The notes: generated by a model from the letters alone, not told the origin. Positions 10,801 to 23,361 are shown, counted from the first letter of the stretch. The stretch: DNA of 64,000 nucleotides from Mytilus californianus (GCF_021869535.1 NW_026262723.1:84756324-84820323); one strand, 5' to 3'. Numbers and translations: made by a program.

Positions 10801-12258
10801 TGTATCTCCAAGATTTGTTTCTTCTGCCTTGAAGGTGATTCCATAGTCTATGTTGACATCTTTCAATGATAAATATAAAATAGTTGTACCCGCTAAGGGT
10901 CCCATGTTCCACAAGCTTTGTGCAGGATCCTCCATAGGGTTGGCAACAGAAAACAATCCTAGAAATCTGCTGTTTTCAGTATTAGTCAAGTCATGAACTT
11001 GCAGCATATTTATAATAGGTGAATAATACAAGATATCTCCGATCAGCCTAACAGTATCCCTACTTTGTTCCAGGGAATCATTTTTGGTATAAAAATTGCA
11101 AATTAGGTCTTTAAGATCTTGTTTATTTTCAAAGAATAGACTCAGAATTTGTGTAACTATTTTGTTACAAAGCACAGCTTTTGGAACATATTCGTTGACT
11201 GTTATATTGTATTCATTTTCAATTTCAGAGACAAAGGGCGTAAACTTCGTCATTCCTTCGGTTGAAACACACAGACTTAAAACATCCACAGGAAGAATGG
11301 CGTTAAAATTTGCTGTGTCTGGAATGAAATCGTTATCGATAACAGGACCAATAGCAAATCTTAATGACTTCGATGTTGGATAGATGTTATTTACTACATC
11401 TAGAAGTTCTGTAGCTGGTTTTGTTGCAAGACAATCGTAAATTTGTTGTGAAGTAAAATTAGCATCACCAGAGGTACCTTGACAAGAGTGTTTTGCTAGC
11501 CTTTGGGAAAATTCTTCAGCATCTGTAACAATAGCTTCCTTTGAATCCGAGAAACCAGAATGCACAATAATACGATGGATTTTGTCCTTGTTTAAAGAAT
11601 TTGCCACTTGTAACCCGACAAATATAGCACCGATTTTAATACCAGTCAATGTAATTCGGGAAGAGTCACCACCGAAAGCATGGATATTTGCATTGACCCA
11701 TTCTATAGCCATTTGTTGATCCCACAGACCAAAATTTCCAGGAATGACGTTATCTCCAGTTGACAAAAAACCAAATATATCAACTCTGAAAGAAACATAC
11801 ACAAAAATAACATCACTGTACAACCCTAAATATTTAAACAATGAATAAACTGTTGTTTGTACGTTTCTGAAATCTCCTGGTATCATTATGACAACGGCTT
11901 TTTTGTTGTGTTCTGATAGAGATCTCGGGACATAAATATCAACGTATAAACAGTCCTCAGTGAGTTCGGAGTTCTGAATCTGTTGTTTCATTTGTTCAGA
12001 AATTGCCTGCATACATAGCTTTCCTGGGTTCATTGCATTCAGTGTGGAGCTCCATTTATTAGTCATTTTTTGTGGTTTCTTGAACCTTTCAGGCTGCTCT
12101 GCGTAAGGAACTCCATAAAATCGATAGATCTTCTCTCCATTGAATGATATTTCCTTACCCATTACTACACCAGAGTGCGTGTTAACAGTTACTGGAATTT
12201 GACAATTCAGGGTGGCAAATAGAACAGAAATAACTACTATCTCAAATACGCGTAACAT
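7423..12258 (-). CDS. Catalytically inactive cholinesterase/carboxylesterase-like protein
   Basis: Two exons, 10766-12258 and 7423-7819, join at phase 2 (GG|A) to give 629 residues. Residues 1-19 look like a signal peptide. EDCLYVDIYVP (101-111) is the type-B carboxylesterase signature. FGLWDQQMAIEWVNANIHAF (176-195) and 'GGDSSRITLTG' follow as in the alpha/beta-hydrolase fold. The nucleophile elbow, normally GESAG, reads GIKIG (206-210), so Ser is Lys208. The oxyanion HGG motif reads IPGD. The acidic residue is kept (Glu334, STEGM). The His loop reads GPLAG, with Ala456 in place of His. Exon 2 supplies the conserved WPVY and FWLETVP motifs, a Ser/Thr-rich stalk (about 555-600) and a hydrophobic C-terminus (613-629) suggesting a GPI anchor or membrane tail. 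Hydrolysis is not expected. A binding or adhesion role, as in neuroligin-type relatives, is inference. Confidence 0.9.
7878..8530 (+). mobile_element. Helentron/HINE ('pearl')-like element
   Basis: It lies in the intron of the esterase-like gene, about 60 bp upstream of the exon 2 acceptor. The core is three tandem units of about 169 bp beginning 'accataggacatggggttg', followed by a GGAC/AGAC tetramer tract (8439-8490). The 3' hairpin is GGGCGTCCGCC/GGCGGGGCCC. The 5' motif GGGCCCCGC (7885-7893) is the exact reverse complement of 8518-8526. Confidence 0.75.
8572..8665 (+). repeat. Short dispersed repeat
   Basis: It shares the order 'aaaatgaaaacaac', 'tataaatttcat', 'cgcttttttggatt', 'cttcctc' and 'ccgaatattt' with 16498-16600. 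Neither copy is coding. Confidence 0.55.
9500..9802. repeat. Palindromic tandem array with one TIR end
   Basis: About twelve imperfect copies of a palindrome of the form AAAGTCGAAATTTCGACTTT, followed by an end reading TAATACGCTTCCGTA (to 9802). The terminus is the reverse complement of TACGGAAGCGTATTA, the TIR of the element at 22434-23613. No matching left end was found, so this is a solo or truncated arm. Confidence 0.65.
9803..10765. other. Intron remainder, nothing recognised
   Basis: Intronic sequence of the minus-strand esterase-like gene between the palindromic array and the exon 1 donor. It is AT-rich and no feature is supported. Confidence 0.5.
10766..12258 (-). CDS. Esterase-like gene, exon 1
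   Basis: The ATG at 12256-12258 opens 497 codons plus two bases. The exon ends before a GTACGT donor at 10765-10760. It encodes the signal peptide and nearly the whole alpha/beta-hydrolase domain up to 'YWSNFVTYG'. Confidence 0.9.
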
Positions 12259-12560
12259 CTGAAATTAGAAAATGTAAGTTTCCGTTACACACATATTAAC
12301 AGTGAAGGATATAGTTTGTGTTGTAAGGTTTTAATTTACGGAAGGTGTATAGGAGTTCTTTTCAAAAGTGAAAAAAATAAACATACAAAAAGGTGTCGAA
12401 GAGAAGAGAGTACTTTAAAAATTATTTCTGATAATAAAAATTAATGGAAGGCAGGAAAAATTAACAGTATGAGAATGAGAAGGCTAAAAAGACATACAAT
12501 GCATGAACTCACTCAATACTAGTAAGACAATAATATCTGGAGATAATATAATTTTAAAAC

Positions 12561-13490
12561 ATGTTCTTGTATGTACCACTTATCAAGGTTCTGGTATGTA
12601 CCATTCGTCAAGGTTTTGGTATATACCAATTACCAAGGTTCTGGTATGCACCAATTATCAAAGTTCTTGTATGTACCACTTATCAAGGTTCTCGTATGTA
12701 CCAATTATCAAGGTTCTCGTATGAACCAATTATCAAGGTTCTTATATGTACCCCTTATCATGATTTTTGTATGTATCAATTATCAAGGTTATTGTATGTA
12801 CCACTTATCAAGGTTCTTGTATGTATCAATAATCAAGGTTTTTGTATGTATCAATTATCAAAGTTCTTGTATGTACCACTTGTCAAGGTTCTAGTATGTA
12901 CCAATTAGCAAGGTTCTTGTACAAACCAATTATCAAGGTTCTAGTATATACCACTTATCACGGTTCTTGTATGTACTAATTATTAAGTTTTTTGTATGTA
13001 CCAATTATCAAGGTTCTTGTATGAGCCAATTATCAAGGTTTTGGTATATATCAATTATTAAGTTTCTTGTCTGTACCACTTATCAAGGTTCTAGTATGTA
13101 CCAATTATTAAGTTTCTTGTATGTATCAATTATCAAGGTTCTTGTATGTACCACTTATCAAGGTTCTAGTATGTACCAATGAGTAAGGTTCTAGTATGAA
13201 CCAATTATCAAGGTTCTAGTATGTACCAATTATCACGGTTCTTGTATGAACCAATTATCAAGGTTCTTGTATGTACCAATGATCAAGTTTCTTGTATGTA
13301 CCAATTATTAAGTTTATTGTATGTATCAATTATCAAGGTTCTTGTATATATCTATTATCCAGTTTCTTGTGTGTACCAATTATTAAGTTTCTTGTATGAA
13401 CCAATTATTAAGTTTCTTGTATGTACTAATAATCAAGTTTCTTGTGTGTACCAATTATCAAGTTTCTTGTATGTATCAATTATCAAGGTT
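12561..13490 (+). repeat. 25-bp minisatellite, about 37 copies
   Basis: The unit is close to 'tatgtaccaattatcaaggttcttg'. Because 25 is not a multiple of 3, the array reads open in all three plus frames with a 25-residue period; these frames are artefacts of the repeat. It begins about 300 bp upstream of the esterase-like start codon, within that gene's 5' flank. Confidence 0.93.
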
Positions 13491-13646
13491 ACAGTGGCGG
13501 ATCCAGAACTTTTCATAAGGGGGGCCCGCTGACAGACCTAAGAGGGGCCCACTGCAGTCATGCTTCAGTGATTCCCTATATAATCAGCCAAATTTTTCCC
13601 ACTAAGGGCCCCCAGCCCCCCCCCCCCCCCTTGAATCCGCCTATGC
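13491..13646. mobile_element. Short TIR element (MITE), 156 bp
   Basis: The ends are imperfect inverted repeats: ACAGTGGCGGATCCA on the left, and on the right the reverse complement GCATAGGCGGATTCA. It is flanked by a 5-bp direct repeat, aggtt (13486-13490 and 13647-13651), inside the minisatellite unit. It contains a long C run (about 13616-13630). No coding capacity. Confidence 0.7.
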
Positions 13647-13651
13647 AGGTT

Positions 13652-16600
13652 CTTGAGACTAAAGGGGTATTAGGTTGATAACTACTTATAAACAAAAAAG
13701 TTTAACCTCGTTTAATATATATATACGTGACGTACAAGATGATCTTGAGTTATAGATTATATGTGCTGAAGTTGAATACATTTTTATTTACTTTACAGAG
13801 TCTTTACATTTTCCCTTAATTTGACTTTGTGCTATTATGTTCCTTTCGGTCGTATGACTCTTGACGTGACTCGGTATTTATGCATCCAGCTATTGGAATT
13901 TTGGCTTTGGGCGTTCCGGGTGAAGGTTGTTCCAGAGATGCGATTCGAACGCAAGAGGTTTTAAAATATTGTTTTCATTTGTCTACCTTTGTATTTATAT
14001 TTTACTTAATTTGTACTTTATCGAGAAAGCGTATACTATATACTGTGTGTACTTCCAAATACAAAACGTTTTCGTTGGCGACTTTGCCAATTAACTATCA
14101 ACTACAAAAACTTAAGCCATTATTGATTGTAGACACCAAGGAAAAATATCAGCCCCTTAAGGCAAAACAGTTGAGAAGCCATCTATAGCGAGATTATATA
14201 TCAAATTGCGGATAGCGCATATCCTTATGTATAACCAATTTAGGAAAGGTTTTGAAAGTAAAGAAACCCACTGCAAAAGAACTGATGCCATGCAAACTAC
14301 GATATCATTACCGGAAACCAAGCCCAAAGTACACTGTAACAACAACGTTGAATTAAAACCTATTCTATAAAGAATTATCAATATTTAGAAGGGAGAAATG
14401 AAGCCAGTATGATAAATTCCAAATAAAATATCTTATGCATTCAATTGTATTTTACCGGTTTGTATCCACTATCGATGCGTTGAAAGGGTGCCCACAAAAA
14501 TGTCACAATGTTAGCGTCTTCGTTTTTATTTAATAGGACATGTTGTGACAATTTTTTTTGAAAAGAGTGAAAACTTACAGCGGTTGTTTATAATATCAAA
14601 TTCCTTTGCAAAGTAGCATTTCAATGTATAAAAAATAAAGATTAATGTACAAATCATCAAAATAAAGCAGTCGCATGGTGGCCTACCAAAATGTCACAGC
14701 ATTGCTAATTTGACGGGTTTTTTAGGTTAGCTGTGAGACGTCGCAAGATACTGGTGTTACTTCGAAAAAATGCTCTACTTATTCTAAAATATGTTTCAGT
14801 ATTACTATAAAAATGTACTTCTAGCATGCGATATATCAAAAGAAAGCTTATTTTATTTTCTATTCAAATATTGCAAGCAGTACGCAGCGCGATGATAAAT
14901 GAATGGAATTACAACCGATGTAATTTTCACTCTTTTTAAAATGATTTGTTACAACATGTAATATTCATGAAATAATAGTCCAAAGCTCATAAAATTTATA
15001 TTTTTGTCCTGTCCCGCGTAACATTTTGCATGATGCTGTTCGACATAAAACGAGTGTAGCGGATAATTTTTTCTGAAAAATTGCTTATTTTGTTTCCCCC
15101 GTTTTTGGACGCCATAACACCTTCATAACGCAATATTCGCTTTCCCGTCGAAAGCGGGTGAAGTCGAAAAAAAATGGGAATCAGATGACGCATGAAGTGT
15201 GTCCCGTATCAATTAATGTTGCGAAATTTGACGTTATATCAGATATAAAGATAAAATTGCTATTCAGGAAATTATCGGAAGTATGCTGTATTTATACCAA
15301 AAAATGTACATTTACTGTACCTTTTCTCACTTTGAAAATTCAAACGAAACTCTGCGAAATTTGTATCGGAAAAATATATAGATGTCAAAAGAATTGTCCC
15401 CTTAAGACAAAATGTACGTTGATGCACCACATGTGTATTCTCAGTGCCGGAAAACTTGCATTCAACAAGATTTATGATTCAAATTTGCATAAGATTTGAA
15501 AAGTACAATGCTCAAGTAAGTTTTGGTACATGTATGTTGATAGTGCGCTACAGAATAAAAACATATCTCAATAAACAGTTGTGTCCAATCCGATGTCCCC
15601 TGGACACGTGAATATGCATAACGCACTGGTGTTAATACAAATAAATGACTTACAAAAGAAATTCAGGAAAATTTAAACAATGACTCCACTTGAAAAAAAC
15701 ATTTTCATGTTTTACCAGTGATATTTGTGTCGAAACAACCGCGGAGTATGCTTAAATCAATTCAAAGTTTGTACAATTCGTATTCATATGATGGGAAGAC
15801 CGGTAAGCAATGAAGCTGGTCCGGAAGATGAACAAATAGAAGTAGCAGCTCCATCGTTGAAACCCCGAGTGTCCGTCGGTTCTTTAGTTTCCGTGTTTAC
15901 TGACGAGTTTGCCTTATAAATGCAACTTGTTACAAGTAAAACGGCCATCATAATGGTGCATCTATTGCTTTTATCTGGTCCGAAATTAAAGCAAGTTTGT
16001 TGATCCTTCTGAAATTTACAGTTTTTCTATTTTTAAACTTTTGGAGATAATTGCAAAAAAAAAGCAAATAAATGGTTAAAAGTTGTATTTATGAACAATT
16101 TCTCATATATGAAGTCGATCAACAATTTCGGTGATGTTGTTTTTTTACTGATAACAGTTTCTCTAAAATGGGGGAAATCTTCCTTTTAGGACAATAACAC
16201 TTATAATGATTCGATTGAAGACTTTCATGGTATAGATATTGGTTCGATGACCATTTTTCTGTAAACAGTTCCCCTCTTTTTGTTTACAGTACTTAATCTT
16301 ACTTTGAAGATAATTGCAAACAAACGCTACAATTTGTAAAAAAAATCGCCATTAATGGACAATAAATCCAATGAGAGGTCTTGAAATTTTAAGTCAGGTC
16401 CGAAGTGATAGGTTATTCTGTGTTTATTATGTCTCAGATCTTATCTATCTATTATAGCTTTCAAATTATACACTTATTTAAGAATTGAAATTTTCTGTAA
16501 AAAAATGAAAAACAACTTTCTATAAATTTCATTCGTCCGAAGCGCTTTTCTGGATTTACCTTCATCAGGAAAAATCAACGCCAATATTTCAAAGCTAAGA

Positions 16601-16921
16601 ATTTATAAGAACCGGGTAATATGAAGATTATCATCTTAATTTGCGTTTAATTCTGTTCTTTGATTAAAGGGGCAGCTACGATTTTGACAAAAAATTGAAA
16701 TAGTATTTTCTTTGTTTCAAACATTTATAAAAGCGAAATAGTGAAATAATATTTCTTTATTAGTAGTCAGTTTAATTCAATTTCGTCAAAACAAGCTCAA
16801 AAACATCGGTAATGTATTATTGGCTCGCAAGTCAATACTTCAACTCATTCACGGAATACGTATTCGTTCGACTTTTCAGAGCTTAGTGTGATGTCCATTT
16901 TCGCTGAAGTAGTTTATCCTT
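13652..16921. other. Unassigned region with weak ORFs
   Basis: No gene could be supported. One frame with a coding-like composition ends at 15919; its tail holds 'GRPVSNEAGPEDEQ' and 'PRVSVGSLVSVFTDEFAL'. No homologue is recognised and no splice partner was found. Two spots, 14486-14520 and 14672-14710, share 'aaaatgtcaca' in a similar setting. A second copy of the short dispersed repeat of 8572 lies at 16498-16600. Confidence 0.35.
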
Positions 16922-17052
16922 AGTGACTGGGTATGAGTGGAATAGCAAGTTTATTGTCCCCCGAGGTGCAACTATTGCCCTGAGGCGTAGCCGAGGGCAA
17001 TAGTTGTATCCGAGGGGACAACAAACTTACTATTCCACGAATATCCAGTCAA
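16922..17052. repeat. Foldback palindrome
   Basis: An inverted repeat with arms of about 58 bp (16922-16981 and 16994-17052) and a 12-base loop. The arms contain 'gtggaatagcaagtttattg' and, inverted, 'caacaaacttactattccac'. No ORF. Confidence 0.85.
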
Positions 17053-17461
17053 TAAGTGTTTTATTATACTGAAAGAGACAACTAACAATAAATTCGGGGC
17101 TAAATCAAATATCGTAATATGAAAAGCAGAAACACAACCATACGGTTTAATTTGTTACTTCATACATATTCTAAATTCTAAGGCTACGTTCCGCATTGAC
17201 GTCAACCCTAGATACAATAGGTAAAACGCGACGTCGTTACTCCCGCGGTATTCTCAACATCCTCCAATCCCGTAGCTGCAGTTGAAATTCCGCGAAATAT
17301 AATGACGCTTGCGGTCAAATAATTTCATCGAGGGCAAATAGTTGGAAACTATTGACCGGTCAAATATTTCAACGCTTACAATTTGAAAAATAGTGATAAT
17401 ATTTTGTACTTATTTTATAAAGAAAATGATAACTGAGGTATAATAATATACATTATTGCTT

Positions 17462-17607
17462 ACGGGCCAGCTGAAGCCTGCCTCCGGGTGTGGGATTTTC
17501 TCGCCGTGTTGAAAACCCATGAGTGGCCCTGGGCTGTTTTCATCTCTTTGGTCGGGTTGTTGTCTCTTTGACGCATTTCCTGTTTCCATTCTCAATTTTA
17601 TTTTAAT
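17462..17607 (+). repeat. Interspersed repeat, type B, 3' part
   Basis: It contains 'gggccagctgaagcctgcct', 'ggttgttgtctctttgacgc' and 'ttctcaatttta'. Longer copies are at 35530-35870 and 39727-40038. Non-coding. Confidence 0.75.
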
Positions 17608-18124
17608 TCAACCCTCATGTGGAGATGGGTTACGCATGTTTAAAGCATGATCAGATATTAAAACGAAATGAATGTCAACATTAGAAAGGAAAACTATGGA
17701 CCCCTCCCGGAAGATCCATTTCTTTGACTGATTATGTACACACAAAAACTCATTCTTATTCAGGCCAGGAACATATATTTGGACTGATAGATATACTGTT
17801 CCCAGTTCAGGCAAAATAATAAATTACATATATTTCAATGACATGAAATTAAAAAGAGCTCGAAATATACGATTCCACGTGCCTGTCAGTATATTTATAT
17901 CTATGTTCATGTTTTAGAGTCGTATAACAGTTGGCTATCTTCAGAGGTTATCTCGATGGTAAGTAAGATGGCGTCAAGTCTAAATACACACGATAGGTTG
18001 ATCATTTCAAAACATTAAAACGAGTCCACCATTGTAAATTGTTTCGTTTGGAGTTTTTGTAATTTGGAAATACCTTTGAGTATGTTATAAATCAAAAATG
18101 AGAATTTAATTCAGATCGGTAAGT

Positions 18125-18560
18125 TTATAAGATATTTTATCTAATGAAGAAGACATTTTATTCAATAAATAAGACATCTCTTTTGATATATGACATATCT
18201 GATAAAGTATATAATGTATCTTCAAATAAATAAGATATCTTATAGAGAATACAAGATGTTTCATATACTGTATAAGATATCTTATTTGATTTATAACATA
18301 TCTTATATAGTTTATAAGATAACTTTTAAAATAAATAGGATATCTTTTAAACTCAATAAGATATCTTATAAGCTAATTATAATATCTTATATAACCTAAA
18401 TAATATATCAAATGAACTTAAAAGATATCTTCATAACGGTTTAATAAGATATCTTATTTGAAACATAAGACATTTTAATCTATATATAAGATATTTTATC
18501 TAATTTATACGATATCTCAAATAGTTTATACGATATTTTTTCACTGAACTTTATAAGATA
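18125..18560. repeat. Palindromic satellite, ~28-bp period
   Basis: About fifteen spaced copies of a short palindrome near AAGATATCTT, separated by AT-rich spacers. The architecture resembles the arrays at 2155, 9500 and 22485, but no TACGGAAGC end is seen on either side. The open frame through it is a repeat artefact. Confidence 0.75.
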
Positions 18561-20123
18561 GTTTTAATATGGAATAAATGTATACGGCTGACCATACGCC
18601 ACAAGATGTGGCGAAGGGAACATCACCATCTAAAAGAGGGATGTTTGTTATTTGTTTCAAGCACAGGATCAAAATAAAAGTTGTTAAATTTCTTCTGGAA
18701 TTGAAAAATTATAGAGTCTATATAATATATTTAAAATGTTTTTGAACAAGTTTACATATTTCATATTACATAATATTCGTCATTACATGTTGATGTTAAC
18801 GGCATTTTGATACAAAATACAACAATTTACATGTTTTTGTAACCATTTTCTATCTTTAACAACATATTGAATTTAATGAAAACCTATGAAATATCTTTTG
18901 AAAATAGGAATCTAAAAATATTTCTGAGTACGTTTTTCATCTATTTTATTGGACGTTCTTTACACAATGTGCATTAATTTTTTTCATTCTCATTGATTCA
19001 TATTTAACCATATAAAATATTAAATGAAATATTTATTTCTCATTTTTAATTGAAGTTCAGGTCAACGTAGTCATGTGAAAATCTGTGACATCGCCCAGTT
19101 TTTAGCCTAAGTGTTTATTTAAAATAAGGGTTAACAGTAAGTCTTTTGTGGGATTAAGGACACAGCAAATCTATTGCTTTCTACAAAATAATTGGAACCC
19201 ATTGAACAAAATGCTTACCTTAATTGTTATGAGATGATACCCCTCGAAGAGGATACAATGAGAGGATTTTCTTATCTGCCAGTGCGTGTTAATCTCAATT
19301 TTGTTTTGATGGCTTGGTACAATTTTATAGACAAGGTTCGTGGTAATTAAATTGGGATTAAATATGAACATAAAACTGAGACTAATTGCTAAAAATGAAC
19401 AAATATCAACAGCGAATGACTAGCGGATTTTAACGATATCATTTTTCAAATAGGCGTTTATCATATATAATTTTGCGCTTTATTCGTAAACCAGTAGAAA
19501 CATTTGACCATCGTTAACATACTGATTATTTGGAAGTGCTTGTCTACCAATTTTATTCCTGCAAGGAGTAGATAAGTTGTTGCAATCATATTTCCACTTT
19601 TTTAGATTTTGCATTGCTGATAATCTTTCCTGTTATAATTTTCTGCTCATCTTTCATAATTTTCATGATTTAAGGCAAAAATGCTAAAATCAGTTAAAAA
19701 AAATCGTCATTTGTGAACAATATCTCCCTATAGAGCGTCAATCTATGAGGGTTTAGATGGGGTTTACGATATATGTCTGAGTTTTGACATATTTTTCCAG
19801 GCATTAAAAACATCATCCCAAAATTTATTTTTTTGATTTTTTAATGATTCCAAAATAAGCCAACTCTGTAAAATTTATATTTTGTGTGGAGGTGAATAGT
19901 TGTATCCATTTAGATTTTGACTTAAATAATCTTCTTACACAAGTAAGTTTTAACCCTTGTATAAAATTTCTCAAATTAATCATGTTTAGACCCCCTCTGT
20001 AGTATTCTTGACATAGAAGATCCCGGTATATCTTGTCATATCATATTTATACAAAACTCTGTCGACATGTTTTCGAGATTTTGCAATTTTAAGCCAAAGA
20101 ACTTTTTATCTCCGCTTTGTACT

Positions 20124-20124
<1 letters not shown>
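18561..20124. other. No feature recognised
   Basis: AT-rich sequence without recognisable coding potential or repeat homology elsewhere in the window. Confidence 0.45.

Positions 20125-20199
<75 letters not shown>
20125..20199. repeat. (ATA)n microsatellite
   Basis: About 25 uninterrupted trinucleotide units. It lies about 190 bp past the stop of the minus-strand LINE remnant, where a LINE's simple-repeat 3' tail would be expected. Confidence 0.95.
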
Positions 20200-20386
20200 T
20201 CTTTATTTAGAGAGAGTAACTCATTTGGATTACACCAATTTTCAATAAGGCTCTCTTAATACAATAATAATTACATTAAAATAAACAATACATATTCAAT
20301 AATAATGATAAATAAAGATGTAATACAATTTGAATACATTAAACAATTATTATATATGGCATTACAGTACAAATATCATGGTAATG

Positions 20387-21600
20387 TTAAAAGTACATAG
20401 ATTTGTAGTTATGTTTAAATTTTAATACTGTGTTTGATTTTTTAATTGAATTAGGAAGAGCATTCCATACTTTTGGTCTATTGTACGAGAAACTAGACCT
20501 ATACAGCTCTGTATTTGGTTTTGGAATTATGAAATTATCTGAAGACGAAAATATCGTATTGTATTTTTAGTTTGCAGAAGCTGATAAAATAAGACTGGAC
20601 ATATATTCTGGAGCTAAGCCATGTTTTGCCTTATACATTAGTAATGATTTATGATAATGTATTCTTTGTGTAATCGGCACATTGTTACATTCGTGAAATA
20701 ATTCGCTTGAAGGTTTGGTGTAATCATGTTTGTCTAAAATTATTCTTGCTGCTTTCTTTTGCAGTTTTAGTAAACTATCTAATAGAAAGTTATTACAGTT
20801 TCTCCATGTTGAACAACAATAATCTAAGTGAGGTAAAACGTAAGCGTTATAGAACATTTGTAGAGCTTTTGCTAGATCTAGAAACACTGCTTTGACAAGA
20901 TCGCCATCATTAATGGCTTTAAGCCATTTATCCAATAAAGCTGTTAACGCAGTTTGACAAGAATGGTTTGCGCGAAAGCCTGACTGCATTCAATACAATA
21001 AGTCGTATTTATTAAGATACTTTACTAAGTGTGTTTTACATGTTTTCGAGGATTTTAGAAATGAGTGGTAAAATTACAATTGGTTTGTAATTAAAAACAT
21101 CCTGTTTTGAACCTTTGTTCTTATAAACTGGTATGACTTTTGCTAGTTTAAATGAAGATGGAAAAATACATTTTTCAATTTTTAAGTTAAAATGTGACAA
21201 AGTCGTAGTGAAATAGCATGAGAAGACATCTTTAAAAACTTTGCACTTATGTTATCAAGACCTGTTGCTTTTGATTCATCTAGTGCTTTTAGCTTTTAGT
21301 TGTAAACACACAAAATCATTACTCATAAGTGGTATAGATAAATACACGTTATCTGGTACATGACCTGATATGAAATCATTAAGTTTGTTAAAAGAACTAT
21401 TGTTGCTGTTTTGATTTATATTAAGATTATCTGTGATATTTGTGAAATAAGCATTAAATACATCAGCAACGCTTTTCGGTTCTAAAATTTCCTTTTTGTT
21501 ACAATCACTTATGATTATAAACTCTATATTATATTCTACAAAAAAAAAAAAATAGATCTGTTTTCCATTTTTCAAATTGTTTTCATCTATGGGTGTACAA
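20387..21600 (-). pseudogene. Non-LTR retrotransposon (LINE) reverse-transcriptase remnant
   Basis: Minus-strand fragments in family order: 'FNAYFTNITDNLN' (linker before the RT), 'LDNISAKFLK' (RT start), 'QSGFRANHSCQTAL', then a jump from 'VFLDLAKAL' directly to 'MFYNAYVLPHLDYC', then 'KLQKKAARIILD', 'PKPNTELYRSSF' and 'PKVWNALPNSIKK'. The jump removes the catalytic FADD/YADD part of the RT. There are frameshifts around 21000-21270 and an in-frame stop at 20567, so the copy is dead. The final stop is at 20387-20389. Confidence 0.85.
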
Positions 21601-21805
21601 ATGCGACATATATCAAATGTTCGATATTTTTTTTATCTCTTAATACTTACACAATTTCATATAAATTCGAAATACTGCAAAATTATATATATATTCTTCG
21701 CCGATCTTTGCCTTTATCCATTTTTTGTTGCGTCATAAAGATAGGAGACGTCATATAACGTTACCTAGAAGCAGGATCTTGAGGAATGAGGGAACAGACG
21801 AAAGA

Positions 21806-22102
21806 ATGGCGAAATGGGACTTATCAGTAACGAGACTTAACAATGTACTGGCGTTAAAGGAGAAAAATGGCGGTTGGAAACCAGATAAAACTAACTTAAA
21901 CATATTGGAAACAAAAGGATTTATCATAGGAGAAATTGTTGGAGAGGGGAAGTATTCAAAAGTAAAGAAAGCATTCTGCACCAGTACCAAAGAAACAGTT
22001 GCAATCAAAATTATTCACAAGTCCCGATTGCGCCCAGCAGATTGTCAGAAGTTCATCCCAAGAGAATTAGAAATGTTGAGAACATTGCAACATCCTGGAT
22101 TG
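21806..22102 (+). CDS. Kinase exon 1
   Basis: Codes residues 1-99 (N-lobe: glycine loop, Lys68, helix C). It ends phase 0 at 'HPGL' before GTATTC. The intron (22103-24359) carries a TIR element. Confidence 0.87.
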
Positions 22103-23329
22103 GTATTCATATTTATTTTACCATGTTGTACACTAAGAACTCGCAATTTGATATCTAATACATTTTTATCTGTGTGCAACTTTTCCCGAAATCCCAATGA
22201 TTGAACTTGATTTTCGTTCATGCTTTAAAAATCGCAACAATTAATGCACGCAATAATTTCTGTATTTCCAGTAATCAAAAGTGAAGCTATTTATTGAAAG
22301 TTAGAAATATTTTGTATCTGAACATTTTTATTTTCATGTTCGCTTTTTTTTTTTTCTAATCATTTAGATTTATCCCCTTTTCTGATTTGAAGTTTTAAAA
22401 AATACATTTTAAGGTTTGCGCCAGAAAGTAATCTACGGAAGCGTATTGGCGCCACACAATTTTTTTTTAATATTTTTTCCTATGTTTGCGTTATAACGCA
22501 AACCTTTGCGAAATAACGCAAACACTTTGATTTTAATTATTCATTAAGTTTTGAATATTTAATAATAAAAAACTATATATAATATTAAATTTACATTTTA
22601 TGTTTATTATATAATTTGAAAGCAGTGTTTTGTAAATGTCGGCATTTGCATGTCCGTCTGTCTCAAATTTCGGTTGTGATTTAGTTAAGAGAAGAACCAT
22701 GAACACAAGGCCAAATCATTATAATAAATATGCATAGAAATAAAGGAATACTTGAAGTGCAATTATACACAAATTAAGAATGGTTTTTGCATCAGAAAAT
22801 TATATTAATTTAACAAGTAAATAGATATGGTATAGGCAAATTTTAATTGAAAGGCCAAGATTTTGAACATTTTGAATAGCGGAAAGTGGTAAACTAGATA
22901 AGAGCAAAAATAATGTCATACAATTGTGAAACTATAAGTCAAATAGACAAAATAATCTTTCTGCTTTAAAATTTATTATTCAGAAAAAAACATTTTTTTT
23001 TAAATTTTGATGTAAGAAATCGTTTGTTGAAATCTCAGAATATGATAAAGATTCTTTAAAAAAAAGTCATGGAATTTTAATTTCAATCTAGTGAGGTAGC
23101 TATTTCAGATGCTTGGGTGGCAATTTGAATGTAGAGAACATAATTATAATAAAATAACATCTTCATCTTATACATTTTTGGAAAAAGGGTAGCTTGTTTG
23201 AATCTAACCAATCTTACACAATGCTCAAACGAGCGCTTACTTTGGAAGTATATTTAAATTCGGCTACACTAGCGGGGTTGATTTTTTATTTTCTTCGGTA
23301 TAACTTCAATTTACTCAATTTTCTTTGTA

Positions 23330-23361
<32 letters not shown>

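Noticed and set aside
12503-13532. Overlapping ORFs in three plus frames with repeats such as MYQLSRFLYVPLIKVLVCTN
   Set aside because: By-product of a stop-free 25-bp minisatellite unit; all frames show the same 25-residue period.
15158-15499. 113-codon Cys/Lys-rich ORF
   Set aside because: No recognised similarity, no start context, and AT-rich composition like the surrounding non-coding DNA.
20387-21600. Functional reverse transcriptase gene
   Set aside because: The catalytic segment is deleted between LAKAL and MFYNAY, with frameshifts and an in-frame stop.
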